From contig PEKW01000003.1 of the NCBI GenBank assembly GCA_002796995.1, positions 1 through 64,000 of the forward strand: DNA of 64,000 nucleotides. Reading direction: 5' to 3'. This document shows, in pieces, positions 7,925-16,291 of the stretch. Below the pieces are notes generated by a model. That model was not told the origin of the DNA and did no database searches. It was given only the letters and a program-made list of their open reading frames with translations. A program made the position numbers and the translations under genes. The stretch is from Rhizobium sp. (GTDB taxonomy: Bacteria > Pseudomonadota > Alphaproteobacteria > Rhizobiales > Rhizobiaceae). Within the stretch, counting starts at the first letter, position 1; each line of letters opens with the position of its first letter.

Positions 7925-10135
7925 ATGGGCATCAACGACAGTTCTTCCGTGCTCGCGGCATCGTCCGCTGCCACGAATGCAAGCGTTACCGAGACCACCG
8001 ACGCTCTTGCGAGCACCGGCACCGGCTATACGATTTCGGTGGGCGACAGCTTCACCGGTACCCTGGCGGCGGCCGGAGACAGTGACTGGGTACGCATCCA
8101 ATTGACGGCGGGCCAGACTTATACGTTTGCCCTCAACGGATCCGGCGGCACGCCGGTTTCGGACACCTACCTCGAACTGCGCAATGCTGGCGGAGCGATT
8201 GTTGCCTTTGACGACGATGGCGGGCCCGGAACCAATTCGGCCATTACCTTCACAGCCTCGACGACCGGCACCTTCTTTCTGAATGCAGGTAGCTACAGCA
8301 ACTCGTATACCGGCGGCTACACGTTGACAGCGGCGGTTGCGCCGCCGCCGACCGTCTACACCAACGACCAGATCGCCGACCAACTGACGGATGGTTACTG
8401 GGCATCGAACGGTGCGAGCCGGCGGGCCTTCGACATCGATGCCGGCCAAGCCCTGACCGTCAACATCACCGCGCTGACCGCGGCCGGCCAGCAGATGGCG
8501 ATCTGGGCCTTCAATGCCTGGACCGCGGCGACCGGCATCCGCTTTACGCAGACCACCGGTACCGCGCAGATCACGTTCGACGACAGCGATCCCAATAGTG
8601 CCTACTCGACCTCTACGACGACGGGCAACACGATCGTGTCGTCGTTCGTGAACGTATCGACCGACTGGCTCGACACCAATGGCACGACGCGCAACACCTA
8701 TTCCCTGCAGACCTATATCCACGAAATCGGCCATGCCCTGGGCCTTGGCCACGCCGGCAACTACAACGGCAACGCGACCTACGGCGTCGACAATAATTAT
8801 GCCAATGATTCGTGGCAGGCCACGATCATGTCCTACTTCTCGCAGGACGAAAACACCTATATCGACGCGAGCTATGCCTTCCTGGTCACCCCGATGGTCG
8901 CCGATATTCTGGCCATGCGCGATCTCTATGGCACAACGGCGATCGCTGCGGGCAACACGACCTACAATTTTCAGTCCGATTTCGGTAACGAGGTCGCCCG
9001 TACCATCGTCGATACCGGCGGCATCGATACGCTCGACTTCAGTTGGGTTACAGCGGCACAGAGAATCGACCTCAATCCGGAAACCTATTCCAACACGGGA
9101 GGGCTGACCGGAAACCTCGGCATCGCGCGCGGGACGATCATCGAGAACGTACGGGGTGGCTCGGGCAATGACGTTCTTTATGGCAACAGCGCGGCCAACG
9201 TGCTCAGCGGCAACAATGGCAATGACGTCCTCTATGGCCGTGGCGGCGCCGACACGCTGAACGGCGGGCTGGGGAATGACACCTTTGTGCTGGCCAATGA
9301 GAACGACACGGTCATCGACAGTGGCGGTGTCGACACCATAACGTCGACGATCAGCCGATCATTGGCGGGTTATGCGTCGATTGAGCGGCTTACCTTGAGC
9401 GGCACTACCAATATCAACGGTTCCGGCAACGGCCTTGCCAATATCCTCACGGGTAACAGCGGTAACAATGTGCTCGACGGCCGTGCCGGTCTCGATACGC
9501 TGATCGGCGGGCTCGGCAATGATTCCTATGTGCTGGGCGCAGAGAGCGATACCGTGACCGACAGTGGCGGCAACGACCTGATCACCTCGACGATTTCACG
9601 TTCGATGGCGGGCTATGCGACCATCGAACGCCTCACACTTCTGGGGTCCTCCAATATCAACGGTATCGGAAACGCGCTGAACAATACGATAACCGGCAAC
9701 AGCGGCAACAACACGCTGAACGGGAGCACTGGCAATGATACCCTGCTGGGCGGCGCCGGATCAGACCGTCTGTACGGAGGCGTCGGCAACGACACGCTGA
9801 CGGGAGGCACAGGTGCGGACGCCTTCGTCTTCCACGCCACTCCCAATGCCGCAACCAATGTCGATCGGATCACCGACTTCTCCGTCGCCGACGACGTGAT
9901 CTGGCTGGAGAACAGCGTGTTCACCACGCTTGGTGCGGTCGGCACGCTTTCGTCGGCGGCCTTCGTGCGCAACACGACCGGGCTGGCGCAGGATGCAAGC
10001 GACCGGTTGATCTACGAGAGCGATACGGGTGAACTATACTATGACAGCAACGGCAGTGCGGCCGGCGGCAGCACGCTGATCGCCGTACTCAATCCGAACC
10101 TGCTGATGACCCACCTGGATTTCAGCGTCATCTGA
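7925..10135 (+). CDS. Serralysin-like RTX metalloprotease with PPC domain
   Basis: 736 residues. A PPC-like beta-sandwich (about residues 30-135) precedes an M10-type protease domain with the full zinc motif HEIGHALGLGH near residues 265-275 and a Met-turn IMSYF about 40 residues later. From about residue 410 follow RTX calcium-binding nonapeptides (GGSGNDVLYG, GGLGNDTFVL, GGVGNDTLTG). These include two near-copies of an 81-residue module (period 243 bp, compare 9263 and 9506). The C-terminus, ending LDFSVI, would be the type I secretion signal; there is no N-terminal signal peptide. Family knowledge: extracellular zinc proteases exported by ABC/MFP/TolC machines. No dedicated exporter genes are nearby; a TolC-family gene lies at 41972. 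Confidence 0.93.
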   Translation: MGINDSSSVLAASSAATNASVTETTDALASTGTGYTISVGDSFTGTLAAAGDSDWVRIQLTAGQTYTFALNGSGGTPVSDTYLELRNAGGAIVAFDDDGGPGTNSAITFTASTTGTFFLNAGSYSNSYTGGYTLTAAVAPPPTVYTNDQIADQLTDGYWASNGASRRAFDIDAGQALTVNITALTAAGQQMAIWAFNAWTAATGIRFTQTTGTAQITFDDSDPNSAYSTSTTTGNTIVSSFVNVSTDWLDTNGTTRNTYSLQTYIHEIGHALGLGHAGNYNGNATYGVDNNYANDSWQATIMSYFSQDENTYIDASYAFLVTPMVADILAMRDLYGTTAIAAGNTTYNFQSDFGNEVARTIVDTGGIDTLDFSWVTAAQRIDLNPETYSNTGGLTGNLGIARGTIIENVRGGSGNDVLYGNSAANVLSGNNGNDVLYGRGGADTLNGGLGNDTFVLANENDTVIDSGGVDTITSTISRSLAGYASIERLTLSGTTNINGSGNGLANILTGNSGNNVLDGRAGLDTLIGGLGNDSYVLGAESDTVTDSGGNDLITSTISRSMAGYATIERLTLLGSSNINGIGNALNNTITGNSGNNTLNGSTGNDTLLGGAGSDRLYGGVGNDTLTGGTGADAFVFHATPNAATNVDRITDFSVADDVIWLENSVFTTLGAVGTLSSAAFVRNTTGLAQDASDRLIYESDTGELYYDSNGSAAGGSTLIAVLNPNLLMTHLDFSVI

Positions 10136-10166
10136 GGCCGGCGGTCCGGTTTCCAATGCAAATGAA

Positions 10167-10200
10167 AAAGGGCGCGAGGATATCGCGCCCTTTGTCTTTT
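10167..10200 (+). terminator. Terminator after the RTX protease gene
   Basis: Perfect 11-bp stem AAAGGGCGCGA / TCGCGCCCTTT with a 5-base loop (10167-10193), then GTCTTTT. The A-run on the other side would let it also serve the converging gpt gene. Confidence 0.9.
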
Positions 10201-10237
10201 GTGGCATGCGGAACGGGAGCAACCCGAAGCGGCGCCC

Positions 10238-10735
10238 TCAGCCGCGGTGGTTCTTGGCGATCGGTTCCTGGTAGGTGAAGCCCATGTCCCAGGGGAAATA
10301 GATCCAGGTGTCCTGGCTGACCTCGGTGACGAAGGTGTCGACGGTCGGCACGCCCTTTGGCTTGGCGTAGACGCAGGCGAAATGCGCCTTCGGCATCATC
10401 GCGCGGACTTCCGTCGCGGTCTTGCCGGTATCGGTCAGGTCGTCGATCACCAGCACGCCCTGGCCGCCTTCGGTGGTCAATTCGGCGGAAATGCCCTTCA
10501 GCAGGTTCATGTCGCCCTGGCTGGTATAGTCGTGATAGGAAGCGATGCAGACCGTTTCGATGAGGCGGATGTTCAGTTCGCGCGAGATGATCGCCGCCGG
10601 AACGAGACCGCCGCGGGTGATGCAGACGATGGCGCGGAAATCCTGTTTGAGGCCGGCCAGCCGCCAGGCCAGCGCCCGGGCATCGCGGTGGAACTGATCC
10701 CAGGAAACGGGAAAGGCTTTATCGGGCAGGGACAT
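10238..10735 (-). CDS. gpt: Xanthine phosphoribosyltransferase
   Basis: 165 residues. It salvages xanthine and guanine by transferring them to PRPP, in the cytoplasm. The PRPP-binding signature [11 protein letters not shown] lies in the middle and ITRGGLVPA near residue 35 is the usual loop of the family. The open frame continues upstream, but the sequence before [12 protein letters not shown] is Arg/Pro-rich and unlike Gpt, so the start at 10735 is preferred even though its ribosome-binding site is weak. It converges with the RTX protease gene. An NCS2 purine permease gene at 52104 may supply its substrate. Confidence 0.93.
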   Translation of the reverse strand: MSLPDKAFPVSWDQFHRDARALAWRLAGLKQDFRAIVCITRGGLVPAAIISRELNIRLIETVCIASYHDYTSQGDMNLLKGISAELTTEGGQGVLVIDDLTDTGKTATEVRAMMPKAHFACVYAKPKGVPTVDTFVTEVSQDTWIYFPWDMGFTYQEPIAKNHRG

Positions 10736-10952
10736 CGGTCTTGGGCTCCGCGCAGGCGTGTTTTCTGAGATGCCGGCGTTCCCCGGCGGTTTCGAGACCG
10801 GCCGGTTGCGGGAAATACGACAGCGCCCGGGCTTCGCCTGAAACGCTGATCGCGCGGACGATGCCGCGCGAACTCGCCCGCAAGGGCCTTGGTCCTTGCC
10901 CGCTGCTATTAGCGGTATTTGAAGGGGCAAGGCAAGGGCCTGCCCCTTGGCG

Positions 10953-11795
10953 TCAACGCGAAAGCAGCGTCAGCGCCGTCATCGATTCGAGCACGGTGCG
11001 GGTGACGCCGCCGAACAGCACTTCCCACCAGCGCTTGTGGCTGTAGGCGCCCATGACCAGGAGGTCGATCGAGCTGTCGGACAGGCGGTTCTCGATCGCC
11101 GCCGAGGCCGGCAGGTGATCGCTTTCCTGGCGAACGACGGTGATGTTCACGCCGTGGCGCGCCAGCGTCGCGGCGATCTCGGCGCCGGCCATGGTCGACG
11201 ACTGGGTGCGGGTTTCCGGCGGATCGACCGAAAAGACCTCGACCGAATCGGCGGCCTTGAGGAAGGGCAGGGCGTCGAAGGTGGCGCGGGCCGCCTCCCG
11301 CGAGCCGTTCCAGGCGATCAGCACGCGCTTGATCGGCTTCGGCTGCTTGAGGATGTAGGGAACCAGCATGACCGGACGGCCGCTCTCGAACAGGAAGTTC
11401 TCGAGGTCTGCACGGCTCTCCGACAGGATGGTGTTCTCGCCCTGGGCTGCGATCACCAGGTCGCAATTGCGGGCGCTGTCGATCAGCGAGGAGGCGCCGT
11501 AGCCGGCAGACGAGACGAAGCTGCGCCACTCATAGGAGGTGCCGTTGCGCTCGGCGCGTTCGCGGAAGATCTTCTCGACGTTGAGTGTTTCGTCATGGGC
11601 CATGTCCTGCAGGGCCTGGACGGTCGCCGGATCGGGAATCTCCATCGGCGCCACCAGCGGCACGGTGGCGAGTGCCTCGGCATGCAGGCCGATCACGTGC
11701 GACTGAAACTGCTCGGCGAGCGAAATGGAAAAATCAGTGATTTGCTGCGCGTTCCTGGGGGTGTCCAGGACGGCAAGAATGGTTTTGTAGCCCAT
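10953..11795 (-). CDS. Universal stress protein with two Usp domains
   Basis: 280 residues made of two tandem Usp folds. The first begins [11 protein letters not shown]; the second begins near residue 150 with [11 protein letters not shown] and ends with the nucleotide-binding pattern [20 protein letters not shown], matching the G-2x-G-9x-G(S/T) type. The start at 11795 has an excellent GGGAGATAA ribosome-binding site; the frame stays open upstream without family-like sequence. Family knowledge: cytoplasmic proteins raised in starvation and stress, often ATP-binding. Its partner process is unknown, and it appears to be a single-gene unit. Confidence 0.9.
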   Translation of the reverse strand: MGYKTILAVLDTPRNAQQITDFSISLAEQFQSHVIGLHAEALATVPLVAPMEIPDPATVQALQDMAHDETLNVEKIFRERAERNGTSYEWRSFVSSAGYGASSLIDSARNCDLVIAAQGENTILSESRADLENFLFESGRPVMLVPYILKQPKPIKRVLIAWNGSREAARATFDALPFLKAADSVEVFSVDPPETRTQSSTMAGAEIAATLARHGVNITVVRQESDHLPASAAIENRLSDSSIDLLVMGAYSHKRWWEVLFGGVTRTVLESMTALTLLSR

Positions 11796-11908
11796 ATTTA
11801 TCTCCCTCGAGCGGTGACGGGGGCATCCCGCGTGATCGATTAATGGCGCCAATCCTTGGGGCCTTCCTTGACTTCGGTCAATAGCGGCCGTGGCTTCGAC
11901 CGAACTTC

Positions 11909-12697
11909 TCAGGCAAGTTCGCCGGTGCCGAGATCCTTGGCGCGTTGGCCTTCGCGCTCTGCCGTCAGCGCGTCGATCATGGCGACGACGTCGCGTGCCG
12001 CCGCTTCGAGTGCTGCACCATCGCGTGCCCGCACCACCAGTTCGGTGGAGAAGCGCTGGCCGTCGAAATGTGGATAGGAGCCGATCGAGGTTTCCGGATG
12101 GGCCTTCTGCACCGCGCCGAGCAGGGTGCCGATATCGCCTTCGCCGAAGGGGCAGGCGATCGAGCGCGACAGGACCTTGGCGCCGGCCGGAAGCGTGGAA
12201 ACGACCGAATCGAGCATGGCCTGGAAGACCTGCGGCACGCCGGCCATGACATGGACATTGCCGATGATGAAGCCGGGCGCCACCGAGACCGGATTGGGGA
12301 TGTGGCGGCTGCCCTCGGGCATGCGCGCCATGCGCTGGCGGGCCTCGGTGAATTCCATGTTGCGCCGCTCATACATTTCGCCGAGCAGCCGCATGGCCTC
12401 TGCATCGTGCAGACAGGGCACGCCGAAGGCCTTCGACACGGCATCCGCGGTGATGTCGTCATGGGTCGGCCCGATGCCGCCGGAGGTGAAAACGTAAGCA
12501 TAGCGGGCGCGCAGCGCGTTGAGGGCTGCGACGATCTCGTCCTCCTCGTCGCCGACGATCCGCACCTCCTTGAGGTCGATCCCGGCCATCGTCAGCACCT
12601 CGGCGAGATGGCCGATATTCTTGTCCTTGGTCCGGCCGGACAGGAGTTCGTCGCCGATGGCGAGCATGGCGGCGGTCTTGATGGTGGTGTCAGTCAT
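11909..12697 (-). CDS. CinA-like molybdopterin-binding domain protein
   Basis: 262 residues. The N-terminal 170 residues are a MoCF/CinA domain with [15 protein letters not shown] near residue 10 and the signature [12 protein letters not shown] near residue 70, which binds pterin or nucleotide-type ligands. This is the short form: the CinA C-terminal nicotinamide-mononucleotide deamidase domain is absent. Short proteins of this type are common in alphaproteobacteria and usually annotated as competence/damage-inducible protein A homologues without proven activity. Start at MTDTTIK chosen over an upstream in-frame ATG because family similarity begins there. Confidence 0.85.
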   Translation of the reverse strand: MTDTTIKTAAMLAIGDELLSGRTKDKNIGHLAEVLTMAGIDLKEVRIVGDEEDEIVAALNALRARYAYVFTSGGIGPTHDDITADAVSKAFGVPCLHDAEAMRLLGEMYERRNMEFTEARQRMARMPEGSRHIPNPVSVAPGFIIGNVHVMAGVPQVFQAMLDSVVSTLPAGAKVLSRSIACPFGEGDIGTLLGAVQKAHPETSIGSYPHFDGQRFSTELVVRARDGAALEAAARDVVAMIDALTAEREGQRAKDLGTGELA

Positions 12698-12933
12698 TGG
12701 TTCTGTCCCGATCGGTTGGCAGAGCAGTTCTATCGGCTCCCCGAGGCTTGGCAAGAGTATGCGGGGCGCGGGCGGAGCGGTTCGGAAGATATGGCAGGGC
12801 GAAACGATTTCCCGCGCGGAAGAGTGAACAGTGCGTCGCCGCGGCGATGGCTGGTCGGCGTCCCGCAGTAGGCTACATATCCTTCATCGGATTCAACGCG
12901 GGCGCGTGGCGTCCATCCACAAGGAGATACGAA

Positions 12934-13530
12934 ATGGCTAAGGTACTGGTTCTCTACTATTCCGCTTACGGCCACATCGAAACCATGGCCTATGCCGCTG
13001 CCGAAGGCGCGAAGTCGGCCGGCGCGGACGTCACCGTCAAGCGCGTTCCGGAACTGGTTCCCGAAGACGTCGCCAAGGTCTCCTACTTCAAGATGGACCA
13101 GAAGGCCGAGATCGCCACCCCGGCCGAGCTCGACCAGTATGACGCGATCATCGTCGGCGCCGGCACCCGTTTCGGCACGGTCGCCTCGCAGATGCGCAAT
13201 TTCTGGGACCAGACCGGCGGCCTGTGGGCGCAGGGCAAGCTGGTCGGCAAGGTCGGCTCGGTCTTCACCTCGTCGGCCACCCAGCACGGCGGCCAGGAAT
13301 CGACCATCCTCGGCTTCATCCCGACCCTGATGCATCACGGCATGGTCGTCGTCGGCCTGCCTTACGCCTTCCAGGGCCAGATGGGCGTCGAAGCCGTCAA
13401 GGGCGGCTCGCCCTACGGCGCCTCGACCATCACCGACGGCGACGGTTCGCGTCAGCCCTCCGAGATCGAGCTGGAAGCCGCCCGCTACCAGGGCGCCCAT
13501 GTCGCCAAGGTCGCGGCCAAGCTCGCCTGA
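12934..13530 (+). CDS. wrbA: NAD(P)H:quinone oxidoreductase, WrbA type
   Basis: 198 residues, the normal WrbA length. It is a flavodoxin-fold FMN enzyme that reduces quinones by two electrons and so avoids semiquinone radicals. Visible motifs are the N-terminal FMN-phosphate loop [16 protein letters not shown], the isoalloxazine-binding stretch [19 protein letters not shown] near residues 75-93, and [17 protein letters not shown] lies eight bases before the ATG at 12934. Upstream is about 230 bp of intergenic DNA; a hairpin terminator follows at 13567. Probably monocistronic. Confidence 0.96.
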   Translation: MAKVLVLYYSAYGHIETMAYAAAEGAKSAGADVTVKRVPELVPEDVAKVSYFKMDQKAEIATPAELDQYDAIIVGAGTRFGTVASQMRNFWDQTGGLWAQGKLVGKVGSVFTSSATQHGGQESTILGFIPTLMHHGMVVVGLPYAFQGQMGVEAVKGGSPYGASTITDGDGSRQPSEIELEAARYQGAHVAKVAAKLA

Positions 13531-13566
13531 ACATAACACCTATCATCTGCCCCATGCGGGCCGATC

Positions 13567-13606
13567 GAGGGGCGGGGGTTTCGACCTCCGCCCCTCATTT
13601 GTTTTC
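13567..13606 (+). terminator. Terminator after wrbA
   Basis: GAGGGGCGG / CCGCCCCTC stem (13567-13596) followed by ATTTGTTTTC. Confidence 0.75.
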
Positions 13607-13694
13607 GCCACGGCCGGAATTAGCCCTCGCGGCCAAGGAAATAATTAGCAAATGGCGATATAGCGTTCGGACGAACCGAACAGGACGCACTGCC

Positions 13695-13946
13695 ATGGAC
13701 GAGAGACGCACCGCAACGAGGCTTCGCGCGCTGAAAGCGGCCCGGATCGTGCTGCCGGGCGGCTATTCCACCTTCGACTGCATGGTCCGCAATCTCTCCC
13801 CCGTCGGCGCCAAGCTGGTGCTCGAACAGACCTTCGACGTGCCCGACGCCTTCCAGTTGAACTTCGAGGACGGCAGCGTGCGGCAATGCACGGTCAAATG
13901 GCGCAATCCCAAGGAGCTGGGCGTCGCCTTTACAGCCGAGGCCTGA
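13695..13946 (+). CDS. PilZ domain protein, 83 aa
   Basis: A single small PilZ domain. The c-di-GMP-binding signature is present: an N-terminal arginine cluster (DERRTATRLR) and NLSPVG as the D/N-x-S-x-x-G element. The last strands (CTVKWRNPKELGVAF) are also typical. Stand-alone PilZ proteins are cytoplasmic c-di-GMP receptors that act through partner proteins. The start at 13695 is the first in-frame ATG after the wrbA terminator. A second protein of this kind is at 29161. Confidence 0.85.
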   Translation: MDERRTATRLRALKAARIVLPGGYSTFDCMVRNLSPVGAKLVLEQTFDVPDAFQLNFEDGSVRQCTVKWRNPKELGVAFTAEA

Positions 13947-14012
13947 GCCGATCGGCCCAATTCCCGCCCTTGACCTTCACGCCCAAGTCGGTGAAACAGG
14001 TTGCCATGGCGG

Positions 14013-14774
14013 TCAATCCGTACCCTGCATGGGCTTCCTGCTAGCGGTTTTCGCAGCTTTCTGTGCTCCCCTTTTTTCTTTCAGGAGATCGGTCAAAGCT
14101 AGACTGTCTCGAAGTCGCCGCGCCCGATTAATGTACCAGTCTTGAAACAGCGTTTCGATGAGCCTTATGAGCAGGCGCGCTTCATCTGGCGTCACGTCAA
14201 TGATCTCGTTCACATTGTTGTCCATGTGAGCGCCAATATCGCCGACGGCTCTAAGATTCTGGATATCCGTCCACAGCAGCGGATCGATCTTGTCCTTTAC
14301 GTATGCCAGTTCAGCGCCAAGGTTCCCCCGGCGATCCTGCGGAATATCGAAAAAGTCCCGAACGATGCCCTGCAAACACCTGCGGGCCATAGCGGCACCC
14401 GCTCGGCCGCTTATCTCCGCAACCTCGGCTGCTTCCTGATAGGTTATTTTAATCTCTTCCGGCACCTCCTTCGGAAGGTTCATCACTTTGGCCGCAGGTA
14501 GCAGACGTCGCGAAAGCTGAACATTCGGCGAATCGAGTGTGTAGTAAACTCCACGGGCATTGGAGGTGTTTTTAGTTGCCCTGCCGAGGGAGACTTCAAC
14601 GGAAAGTTCCTGGCACTCTGCATTTAAGCAACTGACCGACGTAGTCTTCAAGCCAAAACTATCGCCCCTTTTAGAGAGGCCGTTTAGCAGAAAAGTAAGT
14701 GTCGAGTAAGAGCCTCCTCCAAGGACCGAGTGGTGCCCGCAGTAGGGGCATTGCCAATTCAAGACTGCCATCAA
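14013..14774 (-). CDS. DUF4145 domain-containing protein with N-terminal zinc ribbon
   Basis: 253 residues. A zinc-ribbon-like start (WQCPYCGHH near residue 8 and SCLNAECQE near residue 48) is followed by a helical domain that fits DUF4145: RCLQGIVRDFF, then LRAVGDIGAHMDNN near residue 180. The C-terminus is basic. DUF4145 is often found in defence and restriction contexts, but its activity is not settled. Codon use and GC content are visibly lower than in neighbouring genes, and the gene lies beside tRNA-Leu(UAA) at 14794 and an inverted tRNA fragment at 15032, all suggesting acquired DNA. No integrase remains. The neighbouring MM start leaves the exact initiator uncertain. Confidence 0.8.
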   Translation of the reverse strand: MMAVLNWQCPYCGHHSVLGGGSYSTLTFLLNGLSKRGDSFGLKTTSVSCLNAECQELSVEVSLGRATKNTSNARGVYYTLDSPNVQLSRRLLPAAKVMNLPKEVPEEIKITYQEAAEVAEISGRAGAAMARRCLQGIVRDFFDIPQDRRGNLGAELAYVKDKIDPLLWTDIQNLRAVGDIGAHMDNNVNEIIDVTPDEARLLIRLIETLFQDWYINRARRLRDSLALTDLLKEKRGAQKAAKTASRKPMQGTD

Positions 14775-14793
14775 TGCTCCTCAGCTATCTAAG

Positions 14794-14878
14794 TGGTGCG
14801 GGCGGCGGGGATCGAACCCGCACAGCCGAGGCCGAGAGATTTTAAGTCTCTTGCGTCTACCAGTTTCGCCACGCCCGC
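14794..14878 (-). tRNA. tRNA-Leu (anticodon UAA)
   Basis: 85 nt including encoded CCA. On the minus strand the 5' acceptor arm GCGGGCG pairs with CGCCCGC, discriminator A, then CCA. The anticodon loop is CTTAAAA inside stem AGAGA/TCTCT, giving UAA. A long variable arm (class II tRNA) and the T-loop GGTTCGATCC are clear. Its 3' end points toward the DUF4145 gene. Confidence 0.95.
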
Positions 14879-15031
14879 CGACGCCGTCCACGTTCTACAG
14901 AGGATATCTTGATCCAGTCAATCGACTCTATACACGTCGACAGAAGGTGCCCCAGAAGCACTATTGCGTGCAACGTGGTCGATGGTGTTTCTATTTCATT
15001 TTCAATGAAAACGACGCGATTGGCGGTTTGA

Positions 15032-15091
15032 CAAGAGACTTAAGATCTCTCGGCCTCGGCTGTGCGGGTTCGATCCCCGCCGCCCGCACCA
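15032..15091 (+). pseudogene. Inverted 3'-fragment of tRNA-Leu (UAA)
   Basis: 60 bases running from the anticodon stem to the terminal CCA, identical to the intact tRNA at 14794-14853 except for one base just 3' of the anticodon (G instead of A). It is on the opposite strand. The 5' acceptor and D arms are missing, so it cannot form a tRNA. The two copies make a 60-bp inverted repeat separated by 178 bp that holds no recognisable gene. Confidence 0.85.
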
Positions 15092-15103
15092 GCGTCCTTC
15101 ACG

Positions 15104-15364
15104 TTACAGAGAGGGAACAGGATAGCGTCTGCGGGAGACGAGCTTGAGGCTGCCGTCCGGCTGGACTACGTAGAGTTCTTCCCATTCCTTGCCGAACTGG
15201 TCGCGCAGACGGTGCAGGACCTGGCTGCCGACCGGCGACTTGGTCAGCCGCGTCGAGGGGCCCGCGCCATAGGTGATGCTGCCGGGGATGGGTTGGACTT
15301 CGCTTGAGACGGCGGTGCAGCCGGCCAGAGCGAGCGCGAGGGAAAGGGCGGCGAAACGTTTCAT
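15104..15364 (-). CDS. Small lipoprotein
   Basis: 86 residues. The N-terminus MKRFAALSLALALAGCTA is a lipoprotein signal peptide with lipobox LAGC (Cys17), so the mature protein would be lipid-anchored. Aspartate is not at position +2 (it is Thr), compatible with outer-membrane sorting by the E. coli rule. The rest is small and polar, ending RRRYPVPSL, with no domain I recognise. The frame is open upstream but the lipobox fixes the start at 15364. It begins 12 bases beyond the tRNA-Leu fragment. Confidence 0.75.
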   Translation of the reverse strand: MKRFAALSLALALAGCTAVSSEVQPIPGSITYGAGPSTRLTKSPVGSQVLHRLRDQFGKEWEELYVVQPDGSLKLVSRRRYPVPSL

Positions 15365-15615
15365 GGGGCTACACTTTCGGTTTTCGGTCAAAACGGCGTG
15401 CGGGCAGACTTGTTCCGGCCATGTTCGCATGCGCGAGCTGTTTGCCCGGTCACGGGCGAAATTGTCGGCTTTCGCGGCGATGGCGGGCAGAATGTCGGGG
15501 GCCGGGTGGCGGCGCATGGCAATCCGTTAGCGGAATTCTCCGACCAAGGTAAGGGCGCGATCGGGGAAGGGCACCGGCGACGCGGCGTCAACGGCGCTCG
15601 CGATGTGGACAGGTC

Positions 15616-16224
15616 CTATTTCCCCGCCACCGTGAACTTCTGCTCGAAGGTGGTGAAGTGGCTGCTGACATTGTCGTTGACCGTGTATTTCAGCAGATAG
15701 TCGCCGGGTTCGGCGCCGGTGATGTCGAGGGTCAGGTGGGTGAAGATTTCCTGGTTGCGCACCAGGCCGGTGAAGGTGAATTCGCCGAACTTCTTCTGGC
15801 TGGCGAGAACCTTGCCGCCGGCTTCGGAGATCTCGAAATCGACGCTGAAACTGGATTTTTCCAGCCCGTCGCCCATCGGCTTCCAGTTGAGCCCGATCAG
15901 TTCGACATAGGTGATCAGCATCTCGCCCGGCTTGAACACGGCATCCGGCTTGGCCGCATAGGCGCCGTAGGCCTTCGGCTTTTCGGTGACGAACACAGCC
16001 TTGCCGACGCTGAACGGCAGCGTCATGGAAAAGGCGCCGAAGGCGTCACGGATCGTGTCATAGGCGCCCACGGCATCGCCGGCGGCGGCCTTGCTTTCCG
16101 CCTCGCGGGCCGAATCGAGAAGCGGACCGGCCCTGGCCACGGTTGCGGCGGACACGGCCGCCAATGCGGCGGCGAGAAGTGCTGCGGTCATCCGTCTGCC
16201 CATGATTGCGGCCCGTCCCTGCAT
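15616..16224 (-). CDS. Exported hypothetical protein
   Basis: 202 residues. A twin-arginine-free signal peptide with GRRMTAALLAAALAAVSAATVARAG is followed by a helical segment (LLDSAREAESKAAAGDAVGAYDTIRDAF) and a beta-rich C-terminal half (YVELIGLNWKP, FEISEAGGKVLASQKKFGEF, GDYLLKYTVND). The pattern suggests a periplasmic beta-sandwich. I do not recognise a named family. Start at 16224 is supported by AGGGGG about six bases upstream. It is followed in the same direction by the small lipoprotein gene, 250 bp away; trkH lies upstream on the same strand. Confidence 0.75.
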   Translation of the reverse strand: MQGRAAIMGRRMTAALLAAALAAVSAATVARAGPLLDSAREAESKAAAGDAVGAYDTIRDAFGAFSMTLPFSVGKAVFVTEKPKAYGAYAAKPDAVFKPGEMLITYVELIGLNWKPMGDGLEKSSFSVDFEISEAGGKVLASQKKFGEFTFTGLVRNQEIFTHLTLDITGAEPGDYLLKYTVNDNVSSHFTTFEQKFTVAGK

Positions 16225-16291
16225 CGCGTCCCCCTTTTCAGCCCATATGAGCACACTCTGAAAAATTGGGGAGAGTCGTCAAGCGGTCTCG

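Noticed and set aside
7398..7925. Minus-strand open frame opposite the secreted-protein gene
   Set aside because: The plus-strand gene has a signal peptide and good placement; the minus frame has no features.
15032..15091. Second functional tRNA-Leu
   Set aside because: The acceptor 5' strand and D arm are missing upstream of the anticodon stem, so no cloverleaf can form.
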